Origin: Gammaproteobacteria bacterium | GTDB lineage: Bacteria; Pseudomonadota; Gammaproteobacteria; JABABF01; JAHRAO01 | DNA: 45,774 bases | Reading direction: 5' to 3' | Assembly (NCBI GenBank): GCA_020027215.1 | Contig: JAHRAO010000033.1 | Coordinates: forward strand, 1 to 45,774 | Shown: positions 18,299-27,354 of the stretch, one piece after another | How positions within the stretch are numbered: the stretch's first letter is position 1 | Layout of the letters: each line of letters begins with the position of its first letter | Notes under the pieces: generated by a model | The model's database searches: none | Seen by the model: only the letters and a program-made list of their open reading frames with translations | Told to the model about the DNA's origin: nothing | Made by a program: the position numbers and the translations under genes

Positions 18299-19249
18299 AT
18301 GAGCACAGATCAGTATATCAACCCGATACACGACCAGAATGGTGTGATCTGGTTGGACGGTCAGTTAGTGCCGTGGCGTGAAGCGACAGTGCATGGGCTC
18401 AACTATACACTCCATTACGGATTGGGTGTTTTTGAAGGGGTGCGCGCTTACCGCACCGATCAACGTGGTGCCTGTATTTTTCGTTTAGCCGATCATACAC
18501 GCCGTTTGTTCTGTTCCGCTAAAATTATGCGCATGCCTATGCCCTACACTATGGAAGAGTTGAATGAGGCGCAACGGCAGGTCGTTAGTGCGAATCAAAT
18601 AGATGAATCGTATATTCGCCCGCTGTGTTTTTACACTTCGCACACGATGGGAATACACGCCGCTGGGTTACAACCCCATGTATTGATAGCCGCGTGGCAC
18701 TGGCCTTCTTACATGGAACCCGAAGTGCGCGAGAAAGGAGTTGCGGTCAAAGTATCGTCCTATACCCGCCATAATGTTAATAGTGCCATGTCAAAAGCAA
18801 AAGTGTGTGGGCATTATGTCAATTCCATTTTAGCGATGAAGGAAGTAGAAGCGGACGGTTATGCGGAGGCACTTTTACTGGATAATGAAGGGTATGTTTC
18901 AGAAGGGAGTGGCGAAAATATTTTTATAGTGCACAACGGCACTCTGTATACTCCCGATTTAGCGACTTGTTTAGCGGGGATTACGCGCGACACTATTCTC
19001 ACTATTGCACGTGACTGCGGCATTCCGACGAGTGAAAAACGCATCACGCGCGACGAACTCATTATTGCCGATGAGGCATTTTTTACCGGTACCGCCGCCG
19101 AGGTTCTGCCCATATGTAGCGTAGATGGCATCCCGATTGGCGAAGGGAAGCGCGGGAAAATAACCGCACAATTACAATCGTTATATTTTGATACCGTCTA
19201 CGGAAGAAATAACGATTATTCGACATGGCTTACCCCAGTCGACCCATAG
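18299..19249 (+). CDS. ilvE: Branched-chain amino acid aminotransferase
   Basis: IlvE is a fold-type IV PLP enzyme that transfers amino groups between glutamate and the 2-oxo acids of leucine, isoleucine and valine. From the ATG at 18299 it has 316 residues. Key blocks are YGLGVFEGVRAY, the PLP lysine K168 in SKAKVCGHYVNS, the glutamate block EGYVSEGSGENIF, and LAGITRDTI followed by FFTGTAAEVLPI for phosphate binding. A strong ribosome binding site sits in the glnE-ilvE junction, so expression may exceed that of glnE. Confidence 0.95.
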   Translation: MSTDQYINPIHDQNGVIWLDGQLVPWREATVHGLNYTLHYGLGVFEGVRAYRTDQRGACIFRLADHTRRLFCSAKIMRMPMPYTMEELNEAQRQVVSANQIDESYIRPLCFYTSHTMGIHAAGLQPHVLIAAWHWPSYMEPEVREKGVAVKVSSYTRHNVNSAMSKAKVCGHYVNSILAMKEVEADGYAEALLLDNEGYVSEGSGENIFIVHNGTLYTPDLATCLAGITRDTILTIARDCGIPTSEKRITRDELIIADEAFFTGTAAEVLPICSVDGIPIGEGKRGKITAQLQSLYFDTVYGRNNDYSTWLTPVDP

Positions 19250-19306
19250 CGTGTTGTCCAGCACGTGATCGGGTGGCAGTGATGCGTGCTTGGCGGAGTC
19301 AACAAG

Positions 19307-20062
19307 GTGGCAGTTGAACTGAGTGAATTAGTCCACCTCGCTAATCACTGGTTGGCACCCGAATGTTTTCAAGATGGTTGCCCCAACGGATTACAAGTGG
19401 AAGGGAAGCAGCAAGTGCAGTCCATCGTCTCTGGGGTCACGGCAAGCCTCGCCTTGATTGAGGCTGCGGGTGATGCCGATCTATTATTAGTCCACCATGG
19501 TTATTTTTGGAAAAATGAATCGCCGCGCCTGTATGGTATGAAAAAACGGCGTATTGCGGCTTTGTTAGGCAAGGAAATGAGTTTGCTTGCTTACCACTTG
19601 CCGTTGGATGCGCATGCCGAATATGGCAATAATATTCAGTTGGCACATCGATTGGATTTAGTCCCTGAAGGCGCATTGTGCAAAGGCGATGATCCCCCAA
19701 TCGGATATATTGGTCGTTTGGCAATGCCAATGCGTGCTGATGAATTTGCCGCACTGCTCACCGAGCGTTTGCACCGCCAAGCACTCCATATTGGGGATCA
19801 CGATTCCATGATTCACCGTATCGGTTGGTGCACTGGCGCCGCACAATTCGGTATTGAGGATGCTGTTGCCCAAGGTATGGATGCCTACCTGACCGGAGAA
19901 GTATCAGAACAAACAGTACATATTGCCCGTGAAGAAGGCATTGCTTTTTTTGCCGCAGGACATCACGCCACCGAGCGCTACGGAGTGATCGCCCTTGGTG
20001 AAGCGCTCGCTCAACAATTCAATATCCATCACCGATTTATTGATATTGACAACCCAGTATAG
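19307..20062 (+). CDS. Nif3-like dinuclear metal centre protein (YbgI family)
   Basis: This belongs to the Nif3/YbgI family of hexameric proteins with a dinuclear metal site; E. coli YbgI has been linked to GTP cyclohydrolase I type 2-like annotation, but the role is unsettled. Metal-binding blocks are LLVHHGYFW, YHLPLDAH, TGEVSEQT and AAGHHATER. I favour the GTG at 19307 (251 residues), which has GGAG upstream and matches the family N-terminus. The GTG at 19286 (258 residues) is possible. Product ends in FIDIDNPV, as in YbgI. It is followed at once by a hairpin. Confidence 0.9.
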   Translation: MAVELSELVHLANHWLAPECFQDGCPNGLQVEGKQQVQSIVSGVTASLALIEAAGDADLLLVHHGYFWKNESPRLYGMKKRRIAALLGKEMSLLAYHLPLDAHAEYGNNIQLAHRLDLVPEGALCKGDDPPIGYIGRLAMPMRADEFAALLTERLHRQALHIGDHDSMIHRIGWCTGAAQFGIEDAVAQGMDAYLTGEVSEQTVHIAREEGIAFFAAGHHATERYGVIALGEALAQQFNIHHRFIDIDNPV

Positions 20063-20109
20063 CGGCATAACCGAGGCACCGATGTATCGAACATCGCAGC
20101 CGTGCCGCT
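20061..20109 (+). terminator. Nested hairpin after the Nif3-like gene
   Basis: AGCGGCA (20061-20067) pairs with TGCCGCT (20103-20109). Inside, CGATGT (20080-20085) pairs with ACATCG (20091-20096). It begins inside the stop codon of the Nif3-like gene. No T-run follows, so this could be a weak or Rho-assisted terminator, a transcript-end stabiliser, or a structured element before the tRNA promoter. Confidence 0.35.
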
Positions 20110-20117
20110 GGGAATGT

Positions 20118-20123
20118 TATACT
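20118..20123 (+). promoter_or_regulatory. Likely -10 box for tRNA-Leu
   Basis: TATACT at 20118-20123 ends 10 nt before the mature tRNA 5' end. No clear TTGACA-like -35 hexamer lies 16-18 nt upstream. Confidence 0.45.
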
Positions 20124-20132
20124 AAACGCAAT

Positions 20133-20215
<83 letters not shown>

Positions 20216-20253
20216 CACGAGTCAACATATCAATCAATACGAGATTATTTGCA

Positions 20254-21600
20254 GTGACGAAAAAAAAACTGGGTGGTTTAATGCGTCAGATGAAGCTGGA
20301 TCTACCGTTAGAAAAAATTGATGCGGAAATGGACCAGCGAATGAAAAAAATTTCTCAAAAGGTTCGCATAGATGGATTTCGTCCCGGCAAGGTTCCGCTG
20401 AATATTGTGCGCGAAAACTATGGGGATGCAGTGCGTGCAGAGGTGCGCGAAAAATTAGCCAAAGAAATATTTGTCGAGTATGCCCAAAAAAATAAGTTAG
20501 AGCTGGCGGCAACACCACAATTTCTCTTATCTCCCGAGCCCGCCCACGATATATCCTGTAAGGTGGTCTTTGAGATTTATCCGACAATCAAACCGATTCC
20601 TTTTAGCAAATTACAGGCGGCTAAACCCTGTGCGACGGTTACGGCAACCGATATTGAGCGCGGTAGTGAGCGTATTCGGCGTTACTATGCATTGGTGTCT
20701 AAAGTGGCGCGTGCTGCGACTATGGGCGATCAGGTGGTGATTGATTACACAATGAAAAGTCAAGCGGATGGAAAATTGTTGGAGACCCAATCGGGAGTTC
20801 AAATCACTTTAAGCGAGAAGAGTCAACAAGACGATGTGGCACAGCACTTGTTTGGTATGAAAGGGGACGAGAGTAAACAATTTCATTTTACGCGAGAGGG
20901 CGATGATGTGGATTGCGATCTGACGGTGCAGTCGGTCGGTGAATATCAATTGCCTGCTCTCAATAAAGATTTTTTTGCCCATTTTGGCGAAGAAGTGATT
21001 GATGTCGATACTTTCCACGATCTGTTGCGTCGTCAAATGGAAAATGAAATGGAACGTGCCGTCCAACAAAAGCTGAAAGAGCGCTTATTCGCCAATTGGC
21101 TTCACCTTTACGATAATCTGCTAGTACCCCAATCGTTACTCCACAATGAAATAGTTGCCTTGCACCGACAGGCGCATGGTGGTGGCGAGTCGGAGGAGAC
21201 GAATAAGGAAATGGATGAAGCCACCGTGAAAAAATATACTCCCCTTGCCGAGAAAAAAGTGAGGTTGGGAATCTTGATTGCCAATGTTGTCGCGACAAAA
21301 AATATCACTGCGGATGCGGCAAAAGTCAAAGCAGCAATTCAGCGCATCGCAACACAATATAATCAACCCGACCAGGTCGTGAATATGTATTATAAGGATA
21401 AGCGTTTATTGCAAAAAATAGAGTTATCCGTGATAGAATCTACCATTGTAGAGATGATGATAAGCGAAGCGACCATTACGGATCAGCACCTCTCTTACGA
21501 TGAACTTATCGCTACGGAGGACGATATATTTTCCCCATCCCCTTCATCTGATAAAAAAAATAATTCTTTGTGGAGATTTTTTAGACGGAAAAATGGCTGA
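20254..21600 (+). CDS. tig: Trigger factor
   Basis: Trigger factor is the ribosome-bound chaperone and peptidyl-prolyl isomerase that meets nascent chains. An upstream in-frame extension runs through the tRNA, so I place the start at GTG 20254 (448 residues), which fits the family length and N-terminus. The ribosome-binding signature appears as [12 protein letters not shown] central FKBP-like domain follows, then a helical C-terminal domain. The very C-terminus ends in a serine-rich stretch and RRFFRRKNG-like basic residues (WRFFRRKNG), unlike the E. coli end. Its stop overlaps clpP by 8 nt. Confidence 0.93.
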   Translation: MTKKKLGGLMRQMKLDLPLEKIDAEMDQRMKKISQKVRIDGFRPGKVPLNIVRENYGDAVRAEVREKLAKEIFVEYAQKNKLELAATPQFLLSPEPAHDISCKVVFEIYPTIKPIPFSKLQAAKPCATVTATDIERGSERIRRYYALVSKVARAATMGDQVVIDYTMKSQADGKLLETQSGVQITLSEKSQQDDVAQHLFGMKGDESKQFHFTREGDDVDCDLTVQSVGEYQLPALNKDFFAHFGEEVIDVDTFHDLLRRQMENEMERAVQQKLKERLFANWLHLYDNLLVPQSLLHNEIVALHRQAHGGGESEETNKEMDEATVKKYTPLAEKKVRLGILIANVVATKNITADAAKVKAAIQRIATQYNQPDQVVNMYYKDKRLLQKIELSVIESTIVEMMISEATITDQHLSYDELIATEDDIFSPSPSSDKKNNSLWRFFRRKNG

Positions 21601-22207
21601 TATGAACCTCATTCCAATGGTCATCGAACAAACCCCGCGGGGCGAGCGGGCGTTTGATATTTACTCGCGCCTGCTCAAAGAGCGCATTATTTTTATTGCG
21701 GGTGCCATTGACGACCATCTTGCCAATTTAGTGGTCGCCCAGTTGCTTTATTTAGAATACGAAGGTCCGCAACAAGATATTAGCATGTACATTAATTCCC
21801 CGGGTGGGTCGGTGAGTGCCGGCTTTTCTATCTATGACACAATGCAATTTATCAAACCAGATATTAGCACCATATGCGTTGGTCAAGCGGCAAGTATGGG
21901 GGCTTTTTTGTTGAGTAGTGGTGCGCCGGGCAAACGTTTCTGCCTGCCCAATTCTAGAGTGATGATCCATCAGCCGAGCGGCGGAATGCAGGGCACGGCG
22001 AGTGATGTAGACATTCATGCGCGTGAAATATTGAATATGCGCGCTCAACTGTCGGCACTATTTGCCCGCCACTGTCAAAAAACGGTAAAAAAAATTGAAC
22101 AAGATACAGATCGCGATTACTTTATGAATGCCAAACAAGCCAAAAGTTATGGTATTATTGACCGCATATTAGATGTCCGCCCTGATACAACAGAACAAAA
22201 AAAATGA
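21593..22207 (+). CDS. clpP: ATP-dependent Clp protease proteolytic subunit
   Basis: ClpP forms the 14-subunit proteolytic chamber that works with ClpX. I start it at ATG 21593 (204 residues, [10 protein letters not shown]), because the open frame upstream lies inside tig. The catalytic triad is S101 in [10 protein letters not shown]126 in MIHQPSGG, and D175 in DTDRDYF. The gene overlaps tig by 8 nt and clpX by ATGA, so tig-clpP-clpX is a tightly coupled operon. Confidence 0.97.
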   Translation: MADMNLIPMVIEQTPRGERAFDIYSRLLKERIIFIAGAIDDHLANLVVAQLLYLEYEGPQQDISMYINSPGGSVSAGFSIYDTMQFIKPDISTICVGQAASMGAFLLSSGAPGKRFCLPNSRVMIHQPSGGMQGTASDVDIHAREILNMRAQLSALFARHCQKTVKKIEQDTDRDYFMNAKQAKSYGIIDRILDVRPDTTEQKK

Positions 22208-23517
22208 CTGCCGTGAATGGTTCAAGTAGTAAAAAAGTAAAAATATTGTGTTCTTTTTGTGGGAATCCAAGCACCGAGCGGAAAATCATCCATGGCCAAT
22301 CGGCAACAATCTGCGATGAGTGTGTAGAAACATGTAGAGATCTCCTCAATAGAGAAGACAATGAATTTAACCGGTCTAGTAATAATTTCCCCACCCCTCA
22401 AAAAATCAAAGAATTCTTGGATGATTATGTGGTGGGTCAGGATATAGCGAAGCGAGTTTTATCGGTTGCGGTATTTAATCACTATAAACGTTTGCGTTAT
22501 CAAGAGGGGGGTATTTACAGCAATAGAGATAAAGTAGAATTATTCAAAAGCAATATATTGCTCATTGGTCCCACCGGATCGGGAAAAACTTTATTAGCCG
22601 AAACATTAGCGCGCATGTTGAATGTTCCCTTTGCTATTGCGGATGCGACAACACTCACTGAAGCGGGTTACGTCGGGGATGATGTGGAGAGTATCATCCA
22701 TAAATTATTACAGAATTGTGATTACGATATTGAAAAAGCGCAATCCGGCATTATTTATATTGATGAATTGGATAAAATATCGCGTAAATCAGATAATCCA
22801 TCCATTTCGCGCGATGTATCGGGAGAAGGAGTGCAACAAGCACTCTTAAAATTGATTGAGGGAACAATTGCCGCAGTCCCGCAAGGTGGCGGACGGAAAC
22901 ACCCACAACAGGAATTGTACCGAGTCAATACCACTAATATTTTGTTTATTTGTGGAGGATCGTTTGATGGTTTGGAAAAAATCATTCATAAGCGGATTGG
23001 GAATAATCACCATATTGGATTTACTGCGACGACTCCTGACAAGACACCGCAGGATATTTCGCGCACAATATTATCCAAGCTCGAGCCGGAAGACCTGACT
23101 CGTTATGGGCTTATTCCCGAGTTAGTTGGTCGCTTGCCTGTGGTGGCGACGCTGGATCAATTAGATCGTCCCGCTTTGATTAATATCTTGACCCAACCGA
23201 AAAATGCGTTAATCAAACAATACGAACAATTATTTAAAATGGAAAATGTTGATATTGATTTTCAAGAAGATGCGATCATTGAAATTGCTACGCTCGCTTT
23301 GCAACACAATACAGGTGCCCGCGGATTACGAGCAGTCGTAGAAAATCTACTATTGGATGTGATGTATGCCGTGCCTTCCGATCCCTCTGTGCGCAAAGTG
23401 GTGATCAATCAAGCCACAGTAAAAGGGGATATCTCACCCATTTATGTCTACGCGGGCAAACGTACAGTTTATGCGCGCAAAAATAAAAAGAGTAAAATGA
23501 GTAAAGTAGCAAAATAA
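22204..23517 (+). CDS. clpX: ATP-dependent Clp protease ATP-binding subunit ClpX
   Basis: ClpX is the AAA+ hexameric unfoldase that feeds tagged proteins to ClpP. The 437 residues begin with the zinc-binding domain (C16, C19, C37, C40 in CSFCGN and CDECVETC). Walker A is GPTGSGKT at about 122-129, Walker B is [10 protein letters not shown], and the pore and sensor regions follow ([25 protein letters not shown]). The IGF-type ClpP-binding loop appears as HHIGFTATT, near residue 275. Its ATG overlaps the clpP stop. Confidence 0.98.
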   Translation: MTAVNGSSSKKVKILCSFCGNPSTERKIIHGQSATICDECVETCRDLLNREDNEFNRSSNNFPTPQKIKEFLDDYVVGQDIAKRVLSVAVFNHYKRLRYQEGGIYSNRDKVELFKSNILLIGPTGSGKTLLAETLARMLNVPFAIADATTLTEAGYVGDDVESIIHKLLQNCDYDIEKAQSGIIYIDELDKISRKSDNPSISRDVSGEGVQQALLKLIEGTIAAVPQGGGRKHPQQELYRVNTTNILFICGGSFDGLEKIIHKRIGNNHHIGFTATTPDKTPQDISRTILSKLEPEDLTRYGLIPELVGRLPVVATLDQLDRPALINILTQPKNALIKQYEQLFKMENVDIDFQEDAIIEIATLALQHNTGARGLRAVVENLLLDVMYAVPSDPSVRKVVINQATVKGDISPIYVYAGKRTVYARKNKKSKMSKVAK

Positions 23518-23560
23518 ATCCCGCCTTGATGTTCTCCTCTTTTGCCTCCATAATAAATAT

Positions 23561-25984
23561 ATGAAATCAATGATAAGAAATGGTAATTTCACTTGCCCAC
23601 TGTTACCTTTGCGCGATACGGTTGTTTTCCCGCGCTCTATTGTGCCTTTAGTGGTTGGACGCCGGAATTCAGTTAACGCGGTGAAGATGGCGAGTCAAAA
23701 TGGCCATGCCATTATTCTTTTGGCACAGAAAAAAATATCCACCGATCAACCCGAACCGACAGATCTGTATTTTCATGGAACTATTGCCCAGATTCTACAG
23801 ATTGATGTGCAATCGGGAAATGACGAGCGTTTGAATATTTTGGTGGAAAGTAAACGGCGGGTGGCCTGTAAGGAAGTAAAGGTGGTCAATGGAGTGTATA
23901 TGGCGACTGGCACAGTGATTAAAGAAGAAGAGACGCATGTCAATCGCTACGAAAACTTGCCGTCCAATATTATCAAACTGTTTGAAAAATATGCAGCCAG
24001 TTATAAAAGACCATCTGTTGATATCCTCAATGCGCTGCGCGGTATTGAAGATTTTGGTTGCCTTGTGGATACGATCGCTTCGCACATCAGAACATCGGTG
24101 CAAAAAAAACAGAAACTGTTAGAGATGCTCAGTTTGCGTGAGCGATATGACTTTTTGATTAAATTGATGCAGGATGAAACTCATTCGGTGAAAGTGGAAA
24201 AAGATATCCACGGTTTGGTGAAAAAACAGATGGAAAAAAACCACCGAGAGTATTATCTCAATGAAAAAATGAAAGCGATTCAACGTGAATTAGGGAAAAT
24301 AGAAGGAGATGAAGATGATGAATTTGAGGATATTCACACGAAAATTGTTGCGGCTGACATGCCGGATGAGGCGCGCGAAAAATGTTTTGCCGAACTCAAA
24401 AAATTACGGATTATGTCATCTTTATCGGCGGAAGCATCGGTCATTCGCGGCTACTTAGATTGGATGATCCGCGTACCGTGGAGCAAACGCTCGCGCATTC
24501 GTACCCAGATCAAAAAAGCGGAGCAAATCCTTAATAGGGATCATTACGGGTTAGAAGAAATAAAAGAACAAGTTTTAGAATATCTTGCGGTTCAACAACG
24601 AGTGAAAAAAATGCACGGTCCAATCTTGTGTTTTGTCGGTGCACCAGGAGTGGGGAAAACTTCGTTAGGTGCTTCTATCGCGCGCGCAACTAATCGCGAG
24701 TTTATTCGCATGTCTTTAGGTGGCGTCCACGATGAATCGGAAATTCGCGGCCATCGCCGCACATACATTGGTTCTATGCCCGGCAGTATCATTCAACGCA
24801 TGGCAAAAGCGAAGGTCAAAAATCCACTCTTTCTTTTAGACGAAGTGGATAAAATGGGCATGGATTATCGTGGCGATCCAGCGGCGGCATTGTTAGAAGT
24901 GCTTGACCCCGAACACTCTCACGCATTTAGCGATCATTATTTAGATGTTGATTTTGATTTGTCTGAGGTGATGTTTATTTGCACCGCCAATACGCTCAAT
25001 ATTCCACCCCCTTTGCTGGATCGTATGGAGGTGATTCGCTTATCGGGGTACACTGAAAACGAGAAAATCGCTATTGGTAAAAAATATTTGCTCCCCAAAC
25101 AGCGCAAACGGCATGGGTTGAAAACGAATGAAATGAAAATTTCACCCCAAACACTCTTGCATATTATTCGCTATTATACGCGTGAGGCAGGGGCGCGCAA
25201 TTTGGAGCGCCAAATATCTAAAATTTGCCGCAAAGTCGTGAAGAAATTCACTGTGGATAAATCACTCACCGCGATTAGTATTAACAAAAAGAATGTCCAA
25301 GATTATCTTGGCGTTGCCAAATACCGCATAGATTTAGCCGATAGAAAAAATGTCGTCGGCAATGTGAATGGTTTGGCATGGACCCCTTCGGGTGGAGAAC
25401 TATTGCGCATTGAAGCGAGTGTCGTTTCGGGTAAAGGGAGGCAAAAACTAACTGGTTCGTTGGGGGATGTGATGAAAGAATCTATTCAAGCCGCACTGAC
25501 CGTCGCGCGTAATCGCGGACAATTTATCGGTATTCCCTCTGATTTCTACGAACATCACGATTTCCATATTCATGTGCCGGAAGGGGCAACCCCTAAAGAT
25601 GGACCGAGTGCGGGGATCGGTATGTGTGTGTCCTTGATTTCATCATTGACCAAAATTCCCGTTTTTTCAGATGTCGCGATGACCGGTGAAATTACTCTGC
25701 AGGGAAAAATATTACCCGTTGGTGGCATTAAAGAAAAGTTGCTTGCCGCCCACCGTTCCAATATGAAAAAAGTGATTATTCCACAAGAGAATGGAAAGGA
25801 TTTAGCCGACCTGCCCGATGAAGTCAAAGAGAAAATGGATATTTCTTTGTGTACGTGGATAGATCAAGTTTTACAAATTTCTTTGCAACGCCAACCGACC
25901 CCCTTGTCAGATGAAGAATATGTCAAAGGATGGAAAATGTATGTTGAGAGCAACCGTCACGTTGACCGCAACGTGACGCATTGA
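23561..25984 (+). CDS. lon: ATP-dependent protease Lon
   Basis: Lon degrades misfolded and short-lived regulatory proteins. The 807 residues are near the family length. The N-terminal substrate-binding domain starts with CPLLPLRDTVVFP. The AAA+ module has Walker A GAPGVGKTS from residue 360 and Walker B LFLLDEVDKMG. The protease domain has the Ser-Lys dyad: S683 in KDGPSAGIGM and K726 in GGIKEKL. It follows clpX after 43 nt with no strong promoter seen, so it may be part of the same transcript. A hairpin spans its last codons. Confidence 0.97.
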   Translation: MKSMIRNGNFTCPLLPLRDTVVFPRSIVPLVVGRRNSVNAVKMASQNGHAIILLAQKKISTDQPEPTDLYFHGTIAQILQIDVQSGNDERLNILVESKRRVACKEVKVVNGVYMATGTVIKEEETHVNRYENLPSNIIKLFEKYAASYKRPSVDILNALRGIEDFGCLVDTIASHIRTSVQKKQKLLEMLSLRERYDFLIKLMQDETHSVKVEKDIHGLVKKQMEKNHREYYLNEKMKAIQRELGKIEGDEDDEFEDIHTKIVAADMPDEAREKCFAELKKLRIMSSLSAEASVIRGYLDWMIRVPWSKRSRIRTQIKKAEQILNRDHYGLEEIKEQVLEYLAVQQRVKKMHGPILCFVGAPGVGKTSLGASIARATNREFIRMSLGGVHDESEIRGHRRTYIGSMPGSIIQRMAKAKVKNPLFLLDEVDKMGMDYRGDPAAALLEVLDPEHSHAFSDHYLDVDFDLSEVMFICTANTLNIPPPLLDRMEVIRLSGYTENEKIAIGKKYLLPKQRKRHGLKTNEMKISPQTLLHIIRYYTREAGARNLERQISKICRKVVKKFTVDKSLTAISINKKNVQDYLGVAKYRIDLADRKNVVGNVNGLAWTPSGGELLRIEASVVSGKGRQKLTGSLGDVMKESIQAALTVARNRGQFIGIPSDFYEHHDFHIHVPEGATPKDGPSAGIGMCVSLISSLTKIPVFSDVAMTGEITLQGKILPVGGIKEKLLAAHRSNMKKVIIPQENGKDLADLPDEVKEKMDISLCTWIDQVLQISLQRQPTPLSDEEYVKGWKMYVESNRHVDRNVTH
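25955..25978 (+). terminator. Perfect 9-bp hairpin at the 3' end of lon
   Basis: CGTCACGTT (25955-25963) and AACGTGACG (25970-25978) pair perfectly around a 6-nt loop. The hairpin lies inside the final lon codons and ends 3 nt before the stop codon. No T-run follows, so it is not a textbook intrinsic terminator. It could protect the 3' end of the lon transcript. Confidence 0.4.
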
Positions 25985-26000
25985 TGGTTTGCGTTGAGCA

Positions 26001-26006
26001 TATAAT
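26001..26006 (+). promoter_or_regulatory. Possible suhB promoter -10 box
   Basis: A perfect TATAAT lies 36 nt upstream of the suhB GTG, in the short lon-suhB gap. The -35 position (about 25978-25984) reads GCATTGA, a poor match, so this is tentative. Confidence 0.4.
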
Positions 26007-26041
26007 CACGGATGCCCATAAAATAATAGCGCATTAATCCC

Positions 26042-26902
26042 GTGCCGGCGACAATTAATATTGCTTTACTGGCTGCACGCAGTGCGGCGAAAGCAATTGC
26101 GTTGGCGACCAACCATCCCCATAAAATTAAAGTTCAATACAAAAGCGCGCACGACTATGTATCCGATATTGATTGTTTAGCGGAAGAAAAAATCATTGCG
26201 GTTATTAAAAAATACTATCCACAACACAGTATCCTCAGCGAAGAGAGCGGCTTATCGGTCGGTAAAATGCGCGATATGCTTTGGGTGATCGATCCGATTG
26301 ATGGCACGACCAATTTTATTCATTCGCTCCCACATTTTGCGGTGTCTATTGCGTTTTTAGAGCGCGGTGTTCCTTACCACGCGGTGATCGCTGATCCGAT
26401 GCGTAATGAAGAATTTGTTGCGAGTCGGGGCGATGGAGCATACCTCAATGATCGCCGCATCCGAGTGGCGCAACACCATTTTAAGGATGCGTTGTTTGCA
26501 TCGGGTAACCCCGCTGATAACCAACACAAAAATTATACCGCTGCTTATCGTCAATGCTTGGACGAGATTGTTACGCATTGTGCAGGAGTGCGGCGGCACG
26601 GCTCCAGTGTATTGGATATGGCTTACGTTGCCTGTGGGCGTTTAGATGGTTTTTGGGATGTGGGAATGAAGCCATGGGATATTGCCGCAGGTATTTTATT
26701 GGTGCAAGAAGCGGGTGGGATGGTGAGTAACCTTGCTGGCGGTGCCTTTGACTTGCGGGCGGGACATGTTGCCTGTGCCGCTAACAGTTGTTATGACCCT
26801 TTGTTGCAAGTGGTTAAAAAATACTTGGGTGATTGCATTGCTCCGCTCAATGGGGACATGGAGGATTATGCGTTATTGCCCCAAACGAATAAGATCATTT
26901 GA
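26042..26902 (+). CDS. suhB: Inositol-1-monophosphatase family protein SuhB
   Basis: SuhB is a metal-dependent inositol monophosphatase; in E. coli it also acts in rRNA transcription antitermination. The protein has 286 residues, starting at GTG. The metal-binding motifs are EESG at about residue 67, DPIDGTTNFIHSLP at about 84-97, and WDVGMKPWDIAAG in the C-terminal half. It stands between lon and the TerB-like gene and its stop overlaps the next ATG (TGATG). Confidence 0.92.
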   Translation: MPATINIALLAARSAAKAIALATNHPHKIKVQYKSAHDYVSDIDCLAEEKIIAVIKKYYPQHSILSEESGLSVGKMRDMLWVIDPIDGTTNFIHSLPHFAVSIAFLERGVPYHAVIADPMRNEEFVASRGDGAYLNDRRIRVAQHHFKDALFASGNPADNQHKNYTAAYRQCLDEIVTHCAGVRRHGSSVLDMAYVACGRLDGFWDVGMKPWDIAAGILLVQEAGGMVSNLAGGAFDLRAGHVACAANSCYDPLLQVVKKYLGDCIAPLNGDMEDYALLPQTNKII

Positions 26903-27354
26903 TGAAAATTTTAGCCACCTTACGCCGCACTTTGGAACGCCCATCCACGCTTCCGACACCCGCTGAACGTGAACACGCCTTACAACTTGCTCTTGCCTTA
27001 GTTATGTTGGAAGTGAGCTATGCTGATTTTGATATTGCGCCAGAAGAGCTGGCGACAATTGCGACTGTATTGCGGCGAGAATTCAATTTGACCGAACAAG
27101 AGTGCGCAAACCTCATGGAGCTGGCTATACAAGATCACCACACCAAAACCTCTTTGCACGATACGTTGCGCTTACTCAATAACACCTTGTGTGAACCCGA
27201 TAAATTGCGTTTGATGAAATCACTCTGGCGCGTTGCCCGTGCTGATCAACGAATCGATAAGTATGAAGAATATCATCTGCGAAAAATTGCTGGGTTACTT
27301 TATATTTCCCATGCCGATTTTATTCGCGCTAAACTAGAGACTGCGGGTCATTAA
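26902..27354 (+). CDS. TerB-like helical protein
   Basis: This 150-residue, probably cytoplasmic all-helical protein resembles the TerB/tellurite-resistance family. It has two similar acidic segments, YADFDIAPEELATI (about residues 38-51) and RADQRIDKYEEYHLRKIAGLL (about 113-133), the two halves typical of TerB-type folds that bind metal ions. No other ter genes are present, so tellurite resistance should not be assumed. It starts at ATG 26902 overlapping the suhB stop, and its last 21 nt overlap the end of asnB on the other strand. Confidence 0.75.
   Translation: MKILATLRRTLERPSTLPTPAEREHALQLALALVMLEVSYADFDIAPEELATIATVLRREFNLTEQECANLMELAIQDHHTKTSLHDTLRLLNNTLCEPDKLRLMKSLWRVARADQRIDKYEEYHLRKIAGLLYISHADFIRAKLETAGH

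Noticed and set aside
21500-21592. In-frame upstream extension of clpP
   Set aside because: It lies inside tig in another frame and adds residues not seen in ClpP; ATG 21593 fits.
26902-27354. Tellurite-resistance or phage-defence ter system
   Set aside because: Only a single TerB-like domain protein is present, with no terC, terD, terE or terZ nearby.
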